Shown here piece after piece: positions 23,451 to 34,393 of a stretch of 64,000 bases of DNA (positions are counted from its first letter, which is position 1; every line of letters begins with the position of its first letter). The notes under the pieces are model-generated. The model was not told where the DNA came from and searched no databases. It worked only from the letters and a program-made list of their open reading frames with translations. Made by a program: the position numbers and the translations under genes. Origin of the DNA: Pseudophaeomoniella oleicola (taxonomy: Eukaryota > Ascomycota > Eurotiomycetes > Phaeomoniellales > Phaeomoniellaceae); NCBI GenBank assembly GCA_003868215.1, contig QWDQ01000007.1, positions 657,414 through 721,413 on the forward strand. The letters are read 5' to 3'.

Positions 23451-24192
23451 AATAAGTACTCTTGTTGGAACGCACCGGAGCTCCCCCAATCCCCGGGGTA
23501 GAGTCATACCAGACATACCAGATGTACCAAAAGGAGAAGGCAGATAATCCATATAGAATGAAAGAGCAGTCTATTTTACCATGGAGTTACTTCTCTAACG
23601 TTTACCCAACAGTAGATGAGTGAGATTTTTCACGCCGAGGGGCACTTTGATGTCCACTCATGAAACTTCCCGTAGAACGCAGTGAGGATGCACTATAACT
23701 TAGAGACGTCTCGAACATCTCCGGTGTTTAAGTATCTCGAACCGTTACTGGGCTTGCAATTCTCTCTCGCGCGCGCTCTCGTGCGCACCCTTTTTCTCTC
23801 TCCCTCTTTCTTCTTCTCCGTGTCTCTACTTATATCGGACGATAGCGTAATGAGTTGGAACTTTGATACTCCACCATACCTATCGTGGTATTTGGTTACG
23901 GGCGGGAAAAAGAATGTTGGTTTATGCGATGGAGATGGCCGCATTGCTTGGCGCTCGCTCCGATAGCGATATCTATGACTTCTGGTATTAATAGGATGCC
24001 ATTCTTTGGACTCGAGATAGCGTGCGTGTATATGGATTGACAGCATTCTTTATCGAGTTTCCGTTTCTTTCCTTTCTAACCCGCCGAATTCCATTTCTTT
24101 TTTGTGTCCCAGCTTGAAGTAGAGAGTAGGGGTATAGATTTGGCGCCTTTGAGATATAAGAGAATTGGTTGCCTGACGAATCCCATAAAGAG
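23451..24192. other. Intergenic, ARH1 to P450
   Basis: No gene seen. A pyrimidine-rich block at 23760-23825 precedes the P450 gene by about 400 bp. Confidence 0.5.
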
Positions 24193-25875
24193 ATGGCGAG
24201 CTCACTTCAACTGTTGCTGGCATGTCTAGCCATATTCGCTGCCATCTACAAATTCCTCATCTACCCGCAATACGTCAGCCCGTTGTCAAAGATCCCGCGT
24301 GCACATTGGTCGTCGGCGATATCGCCGTGCTGGATACTGTGGCAGAGGTTCAGTCAAAAGGGAAACAGAGCGACGCACGCCGCCCATGAGAGATTGGGGC
24401 CGATAGTGCTTCTGGGACCGCGGGAGATTTCGATCAATTGTGTCAATGGGGGCATCAAGACGGTATATTCGGGGAATTTTGAAAAGCATGAGTGGTATGC
24501 GAGGCAGTTTCCTGCTTATGGGTAGGTACCCCTCCGTATGTGCTTGCATGCCTTGGACAAATCAATGCTTGAATTATGATGCCGGTGACTGACTGATGTG
24601 GATATGCGCAGTAAGGAGCAGATGTTTTCGATGGTCCACAACAAAGCCCATTCCAACAGGAAAAGGATGATGTCGAACATTTATTCGAAATCTGTGTTGC
24701 AGTCCTCCCCACAAGTCGAGGCAAACTCGAAGATCCTCATGTCGACAAGACTGTTCCCGTATATCCAGAAGGCTGCTACCACCGGAGCCTCAGTTGATGT
24801 TTGGAGTATGAATACCGGATTCACGATGGACTTCATGACGGCTTACCAATTCGGTCTCGCTGTTGGCACCAAGTGGGCGTTGAACGAGGACGAACGAAAT
24901 CGCATGATGAAGCAGTGGGCAGATCGAAAACCGTTCGAATTTTACAGGGCAGAAGTACCGAGACTTTGCGATTTTTTGAAGCGTCTTGGTATCAAGCTGT
25001 TGCCAGAATCCTTGGAGGATGCTAATGAGTCCTTTGATGAACTGAATTTGAAAATGTGCGATGGGGCGGAGAAGTATCTCGGTCCTTCGGAAAACGTCGG
25101 AGATGAACCGGTTGTGTATAAGCAATTGAAGACTTCCATGACGAAGTTCATCGAGAAAGGAGGAGTGAAAGACCCCGAAGCAGGTCTTCAACCGATGACG
25201 CAGGACGAGCAGAGATTGGAAGTTGCTTCGGAAATGCTAGACCACCTCGGAGCTGGCCATGAAACTAGCGCTATTTGCCTGACATACTTGCAGTGGGAGA
25301 TGTGCAGACACCCAGAATGGCAGACTAAGCTCCGGGAAGAGCTCATTGGATTGTCCCCCTCAATCGTGTGGCCTCCGAAGACAACAGATGAATTCGATCT
25401 TCCCTCCCCTAAATCTATCGATGAGCTTCCGATTCTGCACGCCATCCTCATGGAGACATTGAGGTTGCACGCACCAATTCCCGGACTTGAGCCAAGAATG
25501 ACCCCATCTCAACCTTGCACTCTTGCTGGGTATCCCAACATACCCCCGAACGTCCGAGTCGAGGCTCAGCCTTATTCACTGCATCGGAACGCGGACGTTT
25601 TCCCCGACCCTGAATCATGGTCACCCGAGAGGTGGTTGTTACCAGCAGAGTCCGAACAACTAAGAGAAATGTTACGCTGGTTCTGGGCTTTTGGAAGTGG
25701 TGGACGCATGTGCATTGGCTCTAACCTTGCAATACAAGAGATGAAGTTGGTTGTTGCTGCAATATACACCAACTATAAGACTGAGATCGTAGATGACGAT
25801 GGCATCGAGGAACTTGACTCCTATACTACGAGGCCCGTCAGCAACAAACTTATCTTGAGGTTCGCTCCTGTCTAG
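24193..25875 (+). CDS. Cytochrome P450 monooxygenase
   Basis: Heme-thiolate monooxygenase anchored in the ER membrane, with unknown substrate. Predicted CDS join(24193..24521, 24612..25875), 530 residues, one 90-nt intron (GTAGGT donor, CGCAG acceptor). It shows one N-terminal membrane helix (residues about 4-24), the I-helix GAGHETSA, the K-helix ExxR as ETLR, the PERW motif, and the heme-binding loop FGSGGRMCIG with its cysteine ligand. All catalytic signatures are present, so the gene looks functional. The sequence is typical of large fungal P450 families (benzoate hydroxylase or pisatin demethylase-like), but a family number cannot be given by eye. No biosynthetic backbone gene, transporter or pathway regulator lies nearby, which speaks against a local secondary-metabolite cluster. 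An in-frame TTG upstream at 24169 was not used. Confidence 0.92.
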
Positions 25876-26913
25876 CCTGTGGGCGTTGTTTGTACAAAAT
25901 CAGACCAGGAAAATGTCATGAAGACGAGGAAACGCAGTTATTATGTCCCATTGCCTGTGTGCTCACTTGCCGTCTGAATAGAGAGTTGCAATAATCCCAG
26001 GGGTAGGGGTAGGGTCCTCTTCAAGGTGGCCCGCGGGGAAGATCATTCCAAGCTTAGCAAAAAGGGGATCATTACAATGGCTTAGTTAAAACTAAAACTT
26101 TAGTTAAAGCATAGGTTCTCCTTTGATCCAAGTAATGGGTCCAACCCCGTTAACGCTCAAGACGTAGCCACATTATTTGTGATAACGGTCTATCCCAAAC
26201 CATCGATGACATATGGACATGCGATTCCAGTAAAGGGGACACACGTATTCTAGGGAGCTCCAGTAATACAAGCGAAGAAAGGACATTCAACCTCTCTGAG
26301 ATGCGATGGGTATTGTATCGTAGTCTCGAAGCGAAAGAAGACTACCCCTGTCACTTTAGCGGTTAATCTCCAAACGCGTCTCGTCTAAACTCCAAACTAC
26401 GACCGGGCGCGCACCGATCATTCAGCTCAATGTCCCCTAAACTTTTTTGGGCGACCGTCGTCAACTGGTGCCTTTCAAGACACATTCTTTGAAATTGACG
26501 ACTTGGGCCTCTGCACTGGGATACGGAGAGCAGTTTTGTACTTGTGTTCTTCACGCTTTGAGCTCACTCATCATAGCTGCACCAACGCAGTTCATCTGTA
26601 GCGACGAGATCCGAAACTTTGTGTCTGCAGGCGCTCCTGAAACAGGGCAGATCGCAATCCAATTGGGCACCTCTCTCGGATAGATACTGCGCTTTCTCCT
26701 ATCTGCTCAGCATTGGAGTTGCACGGGGTTTTCTGGTATTGGCCTTGACTTGGACGAGAAGCACAGGCTACATACTTGGAGAGTGCGCACTGTTTCACTG
26801 AGCTACCCGATAGCTTGCGCTACAAAAGAACACATGGTGCGCTGACGTCCGATCCATGCATACACTTCAGCGGCTGGAACGATAAGCGGTGGCCAGGCGA
26901 CCACGAAGCAGAA
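25876..26913. other. Intergenic, P450 to DOCK gene
   Basis: No gene seen. The open frame of the DOCK gene extends upstream to 26776 without an ATG; this part is treated as 5' leader. A short direct reiteration of TTAGTTAAA occurs near 26083-26108. Confidence 0.5.
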
Positions 26914-29900
26914 ATGCCCTGGCGCCCTCTGAACCGCATAGCTTTCGCTGTCGCCATATATCCCTTTCAGGCCTGTGGCATAGACGACCTTCCCCTCGAG
27001 CTTGGAGATGAGTTGTATATCATAGAACAGGGAGGGAAGGATGGGCAATGGTTTCGTGGATACTTGGTTGCGCCGCCATCGCTGTTATCTGGCCTCACGA
27101 GTGTGAAAGGTCAGACATTGGAAGCTCGCGTCTACCATGGAATCTTTCCAAAGAATTGTGTTGAGATCAGAGAGCTGCTGGCAAAACCGGACCCTGGTGC
27201 ATCTCTCTTCAAGAAACTTACAAATGGGACCCACGGAAGTGCAGATAGCACGCTCGGCAGCTCTCTTACGAAGCATGATAGTTTTCCCAACAAAAAACGT
27301 ACTGTTTCCGGCGCGACAAAGGGCTCCCAGAGACACAAGGTCAATGGAGATACAGAAGAGTCAACGCCTCCATCTCAGCAAGAGCCTCTACAGGCTTCAT
27401 TGGCCGACATCTCACCTCGCCAAACAGGTGATCCGAAACCCTTGGCGCCTGTTCCGATGCTGAAAGTTGGAGATGAGACGCCTACTTCAGCGGCAGAACC
27501 CCTCGTCGATGAAATTGCGTCCTGTCTTAGAGAGTGGCACTCGACAAACTTGCACGAATTGCTCCTTGCTAGGCAATATGGCACACTAGAGAAGATGTCC
27601 AATATCGTTAATCACCTGGACTTATCACGACGACAATTACTTCATGACGTGCTTACTGCTCAGGAGCGGTCTGCAGTAAGAGAAAAAACGGTGTGGAATC
27701 TCGTCAAAGGCAATAAGATGCTTGGAGGCGAAATTATTGTTCGTGATCCGAAGCAGCGAGGACGCCTTTTGACGGGGGAAGACTCTGCGATAGAAATGAC
27801 CAAGCTTCAAGCGGTCATGAGTATGCTGGATGACAACCCCCTGTCCCACAGTGAAACAGTTGCTCTCCATCATATCCTATGTGAAGTGAAAGCTCTCACT
27901 GGTCTATCGGCATCATCGATTAATTTATCTGCTTCACTCTATGTTAAGTCGGAAGATGGGACAGTATCTTCCTTGTCGGAGACCTTCGCAGTAGAGTTAC
28001 CTGCCAACGAGACATTCGCAAACCTCGCCAGGACCAACAAACTGAAGACCATTTTCACAGACTTGAGCAATCGGGACGTCGGCGAGAAGGGCTCTCCTGC
28101 TAGTCACAAGGTGTATCTCGCAATTAAGGTCCAGACGTATCAGTCACCAAGACCTCGACCACCATCTAGGACCTCCAACGAGTCATCGTCTCGAGACGGT
28201 CCTCCGGGCACCAAGGGAAGCGCCTCTTTCAATACTGCAGGTAGAGGATCGGTCAAAGCTGGTCGGCGAAGCTTGATGTTTGGGGCTAAAGGCAAAGGAC
28301 AGGTGGCCACAAACGCGGTGACTCTCGGAGACGGTGGTAGGTCTACACCGATCGACCGGGCTCCCTCGAGAGATCGCCTGAGGACCGCTGTCTCAGCTGG
28401 CCAGGATTCAGCATTACCACGCACTGTTGGAGTGGGTGTCGCAGACGTCAGCCATATCCTTCAGCAAGATAAAGATGTGGAATTCGCAATGACAGTTTGG
28501 TCTCCTGCTTCAGCAGACGACGAGGAGGATGAACAGTCTAATCAGATGGATGATGTTGTTGCCAGTCTTCTGCGTAGTCCGACGCGCAGATACATCCAAT
28601 GTTCGCGAGTTTCGCGTATACACCTTCATTTATCTCCTTTTGCAGCTGCGGATGCGGAAAATCTCATCAAGATGAATCCAACAACCATGTTCGCAGTCAC
28701 GAGGACAAAAAAGATAGAATTCTCGGAAGCTCCAACGCAGGAAAGGTCTGACATTTACCTGACCTTATCAGAAGCTATCATACCTAGGGGTGCTATGCTT
28801 TCCCACCCAGAGTCTGGACGAATACCTTTGGCGAGGTCAACGAATCTGTTCAATTTGCAGCTCACGATGGAGGTTAGAAACGCCAGTGGCAAGCGCATCG
28901 AGAATTGCATCTTTCCTTCGTCAAATAGTACCGGCCATACTGCATGGCGCACGAACGTCACGGAACAAGGCTCGACATGGGGCCAGACAATCTGTTTAAA
29001 GATACCCCCTGAAAAGGTCCCCGGTTCCCATCTCATTATGAGCATGGCAAATGCACCGGAATTTCCTTTTGCACTTAGCTGGATGCCTCTGTGGCACGAT
29101 AATGCTTTCCTGCGAGATGGCTATCACTCGCTGATAATGCATGCTTATGACAAGTCTACCTCCAGCATTATCAATGGCAAAGGCGCATATCTTTCGTTAT
29201 CATGGAACTCTACAGGAAAATCAGGCATATCTAAAGATGAAACCGTGACAGGCCCAGTGGCATCTCTAGTTGTCAAGACATATCTGTGTAGTACCAAGTA
29301 CTCCCAAGATCCGGTCATACTATCCTTGATCAACTGGAAAATGCAGACTTCCTCGCAGTTGCTGGAGTCACTCAAAAAGCTCGTATTCGTTCCAGAAATC
29401 GAGGTTGTAAAGCAACTGAGGGACGTCTTTGATGCACTGTTCGCAATCCTGGTGCAGAAGCACGGTGAACGAGAATATGAGGATCTTGTTTTCGACGATC
29501 TTGTGACTGTGCTTGGTATCGTTCATGATCGACGATTCAATTCAGTACCTCTGGTGGACCAGTACGCTGAAACGCAGTTCAATTACCCATTCACGACTTC
29601 ATGCCTATTGAAGAGTTACCACAGGCTGCTTGCCAGCGCTTCAGATCCACAGACTGCTAGAAAATTGCGGGCTGCTGTCAAAGTTGGTCGGCATATCCTG
29701 AAGTTCATCATGAGGGCCCGCGTCATGCAGAAATCAAAAGAGGATGGAATTGGAGTTACAAAGGTCCAATCGACTTTCAATTCTGATGTGCATTCGACAT
29801 TTGCTGCGATTGAGTCCTTGGTCAAGAATCAAGCACCTGCTTTGATTGGAACAAAGACACTCGTCGTCCAGCATTTCCACACGTGGCTGCCGGAGCTGTT

Positions 29901-32900
29901 AGCATGTTTCTCAAGGGAAGACGTCATACAACTTACCGTGAGATTTGTTGATGCCACTGAAGATGTCAAAGGAAAGCTAGTATTGTACAAGCTGGCTCTC
30001 ATCTTCAACTTGACTCAACTTGATGAGGTGTTCAGAACACCAGAGGAGCAGGAACTGTTAGCCTCTCTTTGCCTTCGGTGGCTGACACCATACTGGGGTA
30101 GCGTTGACAGAGTCAGCGAGCAATTCAGAGATCAAGTTCGCCTTTGCTCCTCCATTGTCGCAGAACTGTCCAAACACCCTCTGAAGTCGCTATTCAGCTT
30201 CATGCCCAAGATAGTAGAGTCGTATTGCGCTATTCAATCGCAAGGGACTTCCGAGAAACATAGCTTTTCTCTGCTGTTTCCAAGGACAGTACCTTTTCAG
30301 TCACGGTCTGAGAAATCGAAGCAACCGTACGACGAGGCACTCCTGGAGCTTTCTGCGCTCATGGCGACCATTTCACAAAGCCCAGTCCCAAGCCCCGCTC
30401 CGTTGAGCGAGCAAGACAAAGCTGCTTACATTGTGACTACACTCGAAGCGCACCGTTCGCTTCTCAATTGTGAGGCATACCCATCTACATGGTTGAGTCT
30501 ACATGTGTATCATCATAGGTCTACAATGAAGGTGTTGGAGCATATCTCGGCTATGCTTATCGAGTCCTTCCTGCCTGCACCCGATTATGCCGAGCAATTT
30601 GACATGGAAATTTGGAAGGCGTTCTTTGCCACGCTTCTGAAGCTCGTCAGTAGCGATGCATTAGCATTGGAGACGTTTGCAGAGCAAAAGAGACGTGCTG
30701 TTTGGAAAGTAGCCGGTGACGTCCGAGAAAACGGTGCTGATCTGCTCCGACGGACATGGGAGGCAATCGGTTGGGAATCGAGCGCTGATGAACGCCGCCG
30801 CTATGGACTCAAACGGCTGGGTGGCTACCAGGTTCAGTATGTACCAGGCCTCATACCTCAGATCATGGAACTATGCTTGAGTGTGCACCAAGGCTTGAGA
30901 AGTGTAGCCATCGAGATACTTCAGACAATGATTGTGAGCGAGTGGGCTCTGAGCGAAGACCTGTCTTTGATTGAGACAGAGATGATCGCGAGTTTGGATC
31001 TCATATTCAAGACAAAGAAGATGACCGAGAGCATCAGTCAAAAGCTATTCATCGACGAATTATTGAACCTTTTTGACACGATTGCAACTATGCCGGATGA
31101 TGCTCTTTGGATTGCCTTGAGAGACCTTGTTGCCACCGTCGATGAGCTCATGGACCTTTTGGTAAATGCCCATGGAGGCGCTATGACGGACAGCGTCCAT
31201 ACAATGCGCTTGATGGAGTTTATGAAAGATATGCAGAAGCAGGATATCTTCATTCACTATGTACATGAGCTCGCCGAGAAGGAGGAAGCCGCACACAATC
31301 CAACCGAAGCGGCCCTTGCTCTTAGGTCTCATGCGGAGCTGTATGACTGGGATTCAGAACGAATCGTTCCTGCGGTCGAGAAGCCTCCTATGGCAGAGCA
31401 GACAGCATTTGAGCGGAAAGAGGCCCTTTACTTTCAGATGATACAGTTATTCGAAGATGGTAAATCATGGAACAATGTGTTGAGTGCTTATAAAGAGCTA
31501 GCCGATCAGTACGAGCACGTTACTTTTGATTACGCCAAGTTGGCCCGCACAGAGCGAGCCATGGGAAAGATACACGAAGCCATATCAAAGGACGACCGAC
31601 ATTCTCTGAAGTATTTCCGTGTCACCTACCTCGGACTTGGATTCTCTCCATCGCTGAGAGACAAAGAATACATCTTTGAGGGTCTCCCGTCAGAAAGGGC
31701 TGTACCTTTCACGGAACGGCTACAAAAGGAATATCCTGCTGCACAGATCGTTAACAGTCGGGATGTCGACGACCTGGAGGGTCAATATCTCTTAGTTTCG
31801 AACGTCAGCCCACACAGAGACCTTCTCCATCCGGTATTCCAACGCCCTAAAGTACCACAGTCTGTCCGAGATCATTTATTGACGTCAAGCTCAATTCAAT
31901 TCTGTGTCACGTCCAAGAGACAGATGAGCAGTCCAGATGTGAAAGAGCACTGGGTGGAAAAAACACTCTTTACCACTGCTGAGCCATTCCCTACGATTCT
32001 CAAACGTAGCGAGGTCATTTCGTCTGAAACGATCCGATTATCTCCGATTCAGACGGCCATAGAGAGGATCTGGAGAAAGACTGGTGATCTGATAATGTTT
32101 GAGAAGAAGGCCGCGTCTCTAGATGACCAGAACAATGGCGCGCTCACGGAGGTGCTCAGTCAACTCCTTGACACCACATCAAGTACACAAACGTGCATGG
32201 CTCAATATAGACAGCTGATCACTGTGCCAGAGAAGGGACCATCGCCAGTGAATGATGATGGGGAAGCGGACATCTCTGATGACGAAATGCCTTCACTTCC
32301 CCCTGATCCCTTAGAAAACGCTCTCTTGATAGCACTTTCTGACCACGCCTCTACCATCAAACGATGTCTCAGTCTATACAGGCGGCCATCATTGATAGCG
32401 ACACGAAATGAACTTATGTCGCGGTTCGAAAAAGTCTATCCGGAGGAAGTTCGTCTCAAAACTCCACCTTCGACGGGGTATTCAGGAGCAGCTTTCGCCA
32501 ACACTTCCCCTCCACGTATTTCAATGGATGCCGGCGGTCAAATCGCGATCCAGGCTGCAGATCCCTCTACCGGACCATCAATGGATCGTGTTCTTTCGCC
32601 AGAACCACCCTCCACAGCGGGACGAACTTCACGTGATAAGCCTTCGCGTATGTCGCTTCAATTCTTTAAAGGAGCGACAAATTCTATGTTCGCAGGTGGA
32701 GACCGTACTTCGAAAGACTTCCATCCCCGGTACTCGAGAGACACACCCACTCTCCATCTCAATGGTAATCATAGAACGACCACCGATACCGCAACCATTC
32801 CGCATGAAGCATTCTCCAATTCGGCCATTGCAAATGATCCGCCAGAGCCCCATTCCTCCGCCACGAATGCATCAATACGGTCGCGTAGCAAGTCACGAAA

Positions 32901-33201
32901 TCGTCATTCATTCTTCTCAGGGAGTGCATCACAAAGAAGTGAGGATGATTCTGGACAAACCCCTGTCGATGAAGGGACAGGTGTGAGCCACCTCTTCTCA
33001 AAAGCACTGAGGGGCGGTGGCGGTAATGGTAACAGCAACGGGTTTGTAGAAGAACGACCCATGACCTCGGGCAGTTCACAAACAGGTGCAGGGGGTGGCA
33101 GCCAGAGCAGCCGTGCTGTCAAGAAACGATTCAGCCTCGTCAAGCTGGGCAAGAAGAAGAGCGAAGGCAACGTGAGAGTTAGCGAGGTGTTGGAGGAATA
33201 G
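26914..33201 (+). CDS. DCK1: DOCK-family guanine-nucleotide exchange factor (Dck1-like)
   Basis: Large Rho/Rac-type GEF; the yeast relative Dck1 acts with Lmo1 on Rho5, and in filamentous fungi the expected target is a Rac-type GTPase that controls polarity. Single exon of 2095 residues, start at the first ATG (MPWRPLNRIAF). An SH3 domain lies at residues about 8-85 (AVAIYPFQACGIDDLPLELGD, GQWFRGYL, GIFPKNCV), as in the DOCK-A/B group. A C2-like DHR-1 domain is near residues 610-810. A long helical middle follows, and the DHR-2 (Ded_cyto) exchange domain covers roughly residues 1400-1850, with FRVTYLGLGFSP and VPFTERLQKEYP. The last 200 residues are Ser/Pro-rich and end in a basic patch (VKKRFSLVKLGKKK). 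Length and domain order are normal for the family. The lack of introns in 6.3 kb is notable. Confidence 0.93.
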   Translation: MPWRPLNRIAFAVAIYPFQACGIDDLPLELGDELYIIEQGGKDGQWFRGYLVAPPSLLSGLTSVKGQTLEARVYHGIFPKNCVEIRELLAKPDPGASLFKKLTNGTHGSADSTLGSSLTKHDSFPNKKRTVSGATKGSQRHKVNGDTEESTPPSQQEPLQASLADISPRQTGDPKPLAPVPMLKVGDETPTSAAEPLVDEIASCLREWHSTNLHELLLARQYGTLEKMSNIVNHLDLSRRQLLHDVLTAQERSAVREKTVWNLVKGNKMLGGEIIVRDPKQRGRLLTGEDSAIEMTKLQAVMSMLDDNPLSHSETVALHHILCEVKALTGLSASSINLSASLYVKSEDGTVSSLSETFAVELPANETFANLARTNKLKTIFTDLSNRDVGEKGSPASHKVYLAIKVQTYQSPRPRPPSRTSNESSSRDGPPGTKGSASFNTAGRGSVKAGRRSLMFGAKGKGQVATNAVTLGDGGRSTPIDRAPSRDRLRTAVSAGQDSALPRTVGVGVADVSHILQQDKDVEFAMTVWSPASADDEEDEQSNQMDDVVASLLRSPTRRYIQCSRVSRIHLHLSPFAAADAENLIKMNPTTMFAVTRTKKIEFSEAPTQERSDIYLTLSEAIIPRGAMLSHPESGRIPLARSTNLFNLQLTMEVRNASGKRIENCIFPSSNSTGHTAWRTNVTEQGSTWGQTICLKIPPEKVPGSHLIMSMANAPEFPFALSWMPLWHDNAFLRDGYHSLIMHAYDKSTSSIINGKGAYLSLSWNSTGKSGISKDETVTGPVASLVVKTYLCSTKYSQDPVILSLINWKMQTSSQLLESLKKLVFVPEIEVVKQLRDVFDALFAILVQKHGEREYEDLVFDDLVTVLGIVHDRRFNSVPLVDQYAETQFNYPFTTSCLLKSYHRLLASASDPQTARKLRAAVKVGRHILKFIMRARVMQKSKEDGIGVTKVQSTFNSDVHSTFAAIESLVKNQAPALIGTKTLVVQHFHTWLPELLACFSREDVIQLTVRFVDATEDVKGKLVLYKLALIFNLTQLDEVFRTPEEQELLASLCLRWLTPYWGSVDRVSEQFRDQVRLCSSIVAELSKHPLKSLFSFMPKIVESYCAIQSQGTSEKHSFSLLFPRTVPFQSRSEKSKQPYDEALLELSALMATISQSPVPSPAPLSEQDKAAYIVTTLEAHRSLLNCEAYPSTWLSLHVYHHRSTMKVLEHISAMLIESFLPAPDYAEQFDMEIWKAFFATLLKLVSSDALALETFAEQKRRAVWKVAGDVRENGADLLRRTWEAIGWESSADERRRYGLKRLGGYQVQYVPGLIPQIMELCLSVHQGLRSVAIEILQTMIVSEWALSEDLSLIETEMIASLDLIFKTKKMTESISQKLFIDELLNLFDTIATMPDDALWIALRDLVATVDELMDLLVNAHGGAMTDSVHTMRLMEFMKDMQKQDIFIHYVHELAEKEEAAHNPTEAALALRSHAELYDWDSERIVPAVEKPPMAEQTAFERKEALYFQMIQLFEDGKSWNNVLSAYKELADQYEHVTFDYAKLARTERAMGKIHEAISKDDRHSLKYFRVTYLGLGFSPSLRDKEYIFEGLPSERAVPFTERLQKEYPAAQIVNSRDVDDLEGQYLLVSNVSPHRDLLHPVFQRPKVPQSVRDHLLTSSSIQFCVTSKRQMSSPDVKEHWVEKTLFTTAEPFPTILKRSEVISSETIRLSPIQTAIERIWRKTGDLIMFEKKAASLDDQNNGALTEVLSQLLDTTSSTQTCMAQYRQLITVPEKGPSPVNDDGEADISDDEMPSLPPDPLENALLIALSDHASTIKRCLSLYRRPSLIATRNELMSRFEKVYPEEVRLKTPPSTGYSGAAFANTSPPRISMDAGGQIAIQAADPSTGPSMDRVLSPEPPSTAGRTSRDKPSRMSLQFFKGATNSMFAGGDRTSKDFHPRYSRDTPTLHLNGNHRTTTDTATIPHEAFSNSAIANDPPEPHSSATNASIRSRSKSRNRHSFFSGSASQRSEDDSGQTPVDEGTGVSHLFSKALRGGGGNGNSNGFVEERPMTSGSSQTGAGGGSQSSRAVKKRFSLVKLGKKKSEGNVRVSEVLEE

Positions 33202-34393
33202 CTGACAACTCTGCAGCTTTTGATGGGAATTGGGTTACTGGGTTTTCTAGCAAGCATTTCGGTTTAGGGTGGTGAAAAGACAGGCCTGGACGAGGAACCT
33301 GCACGTCTTCCACCTTACAGTATTTCTTTGGATCTTGTCCCTGCGGGGCTCCGTGTACAAAATATCTAGTCACATATACTCTCGCTCTGTTTCATGCCTG
33401 TGGTTCATTTCTTTGTTTTGTTTCGTCGAAGCTACTCCTGCGATGGAGATGGAGTGAGTGGGTTGGGGAGATGCCATGTCCGGAAAGAGGGATGGGTTTC
33501 CGATATTTGGTCCAATGCCATGGACGTGCCTTTACTTTTTGTCACATAGAACTCAAGTCTTCGAATAAACATCTTCTACCGATTTCGCTTCGGCGAGTCA
33601 ACAGACACAAGCAGTCTCATCCTCATCTTCCAATCTCGAGACGTCGCTCAACAAGGCAACATCTTTGGTGAAGACGGTGCTGGCGCTAAGCCGGCAAAAA
33701 AGAAAAAGGTCAGAAGATTGTCCCTGACGCTACTTGTCGTCAGTAGGGACATAGCGTGATATGTGAGACGACGACTCCGGTCCGGCTGATATTGGCGTTC
33801 GTGCTTGCAACATTGGGAATCCCTGCATTACTGATTCCCCGCATATAACGTTACCAAGTTTCCTACCGCTAACCATCTTAAATGCTGGTACCCGACGACG
33901 TTTACCCGTCAACCTCCGCACCTTCTCTCTGGTCGTCATGCCCGCAAATCGACATCATGCCGACGAGGTCTTCAGAACGGGTATACTCTGATCGCCCCCT
34001 TGATATTAACCGGGAACTTGTACACGTTGCCACAACGTCGCACTCTGATGCTTCGGCTCCTGCATGAATCCACGGCCTTTGCTGGCCCCCCAATATTCCA
34101 CCAATGTCGAGAGCAGCTTCGACGAGATCGTGCTACCGTGTGTACGAACTCCACAGATGCGGCATGGCAGTCCAGACGAGACCTCTTTCCGCGAGAACCC
34201 CGGTCTCGCCTATGTGCTTGTCGAGTAACACGCACCTTGCGGGATGGTATTCGGTTTCATGTCAGCTCGTGAGACCGACTCTGGGAATCATGTAACATCT
34301 TCCAAAAAACAGGATAGATATAAAGTGGCGCTCTAGCTCCGAACTCATGGAGTCTCATTGCACGTCTTTCGTTGGTTCTCTTTCAACGCAGCA
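33202..34393. other. Intergenic, DOCK gene to GH51 gene
   Basis: No gene seen. Short ORFs overlap on both strands without family signal. The right end holds the TATA box of the arabinofuranosidase gene. Confidence 0.5.
34319..34324 (+). promoter_or_regulatory. TATA box of the GH51 gene
   Basis: TATAAA, 69 bp upstream of the ATG at 34394, in the expected place for a short-leader, regulated fungal hydrolase gene. Inferred from motif and distance. Confidence 0.5.

Noticed and set aside
24193-25875. P450 as part of a secondary-metabolite gene cluster
   Set aside because: No polyketide synthase, NRPS, terpene synthase, transporter or cluster regulator is present within the window.
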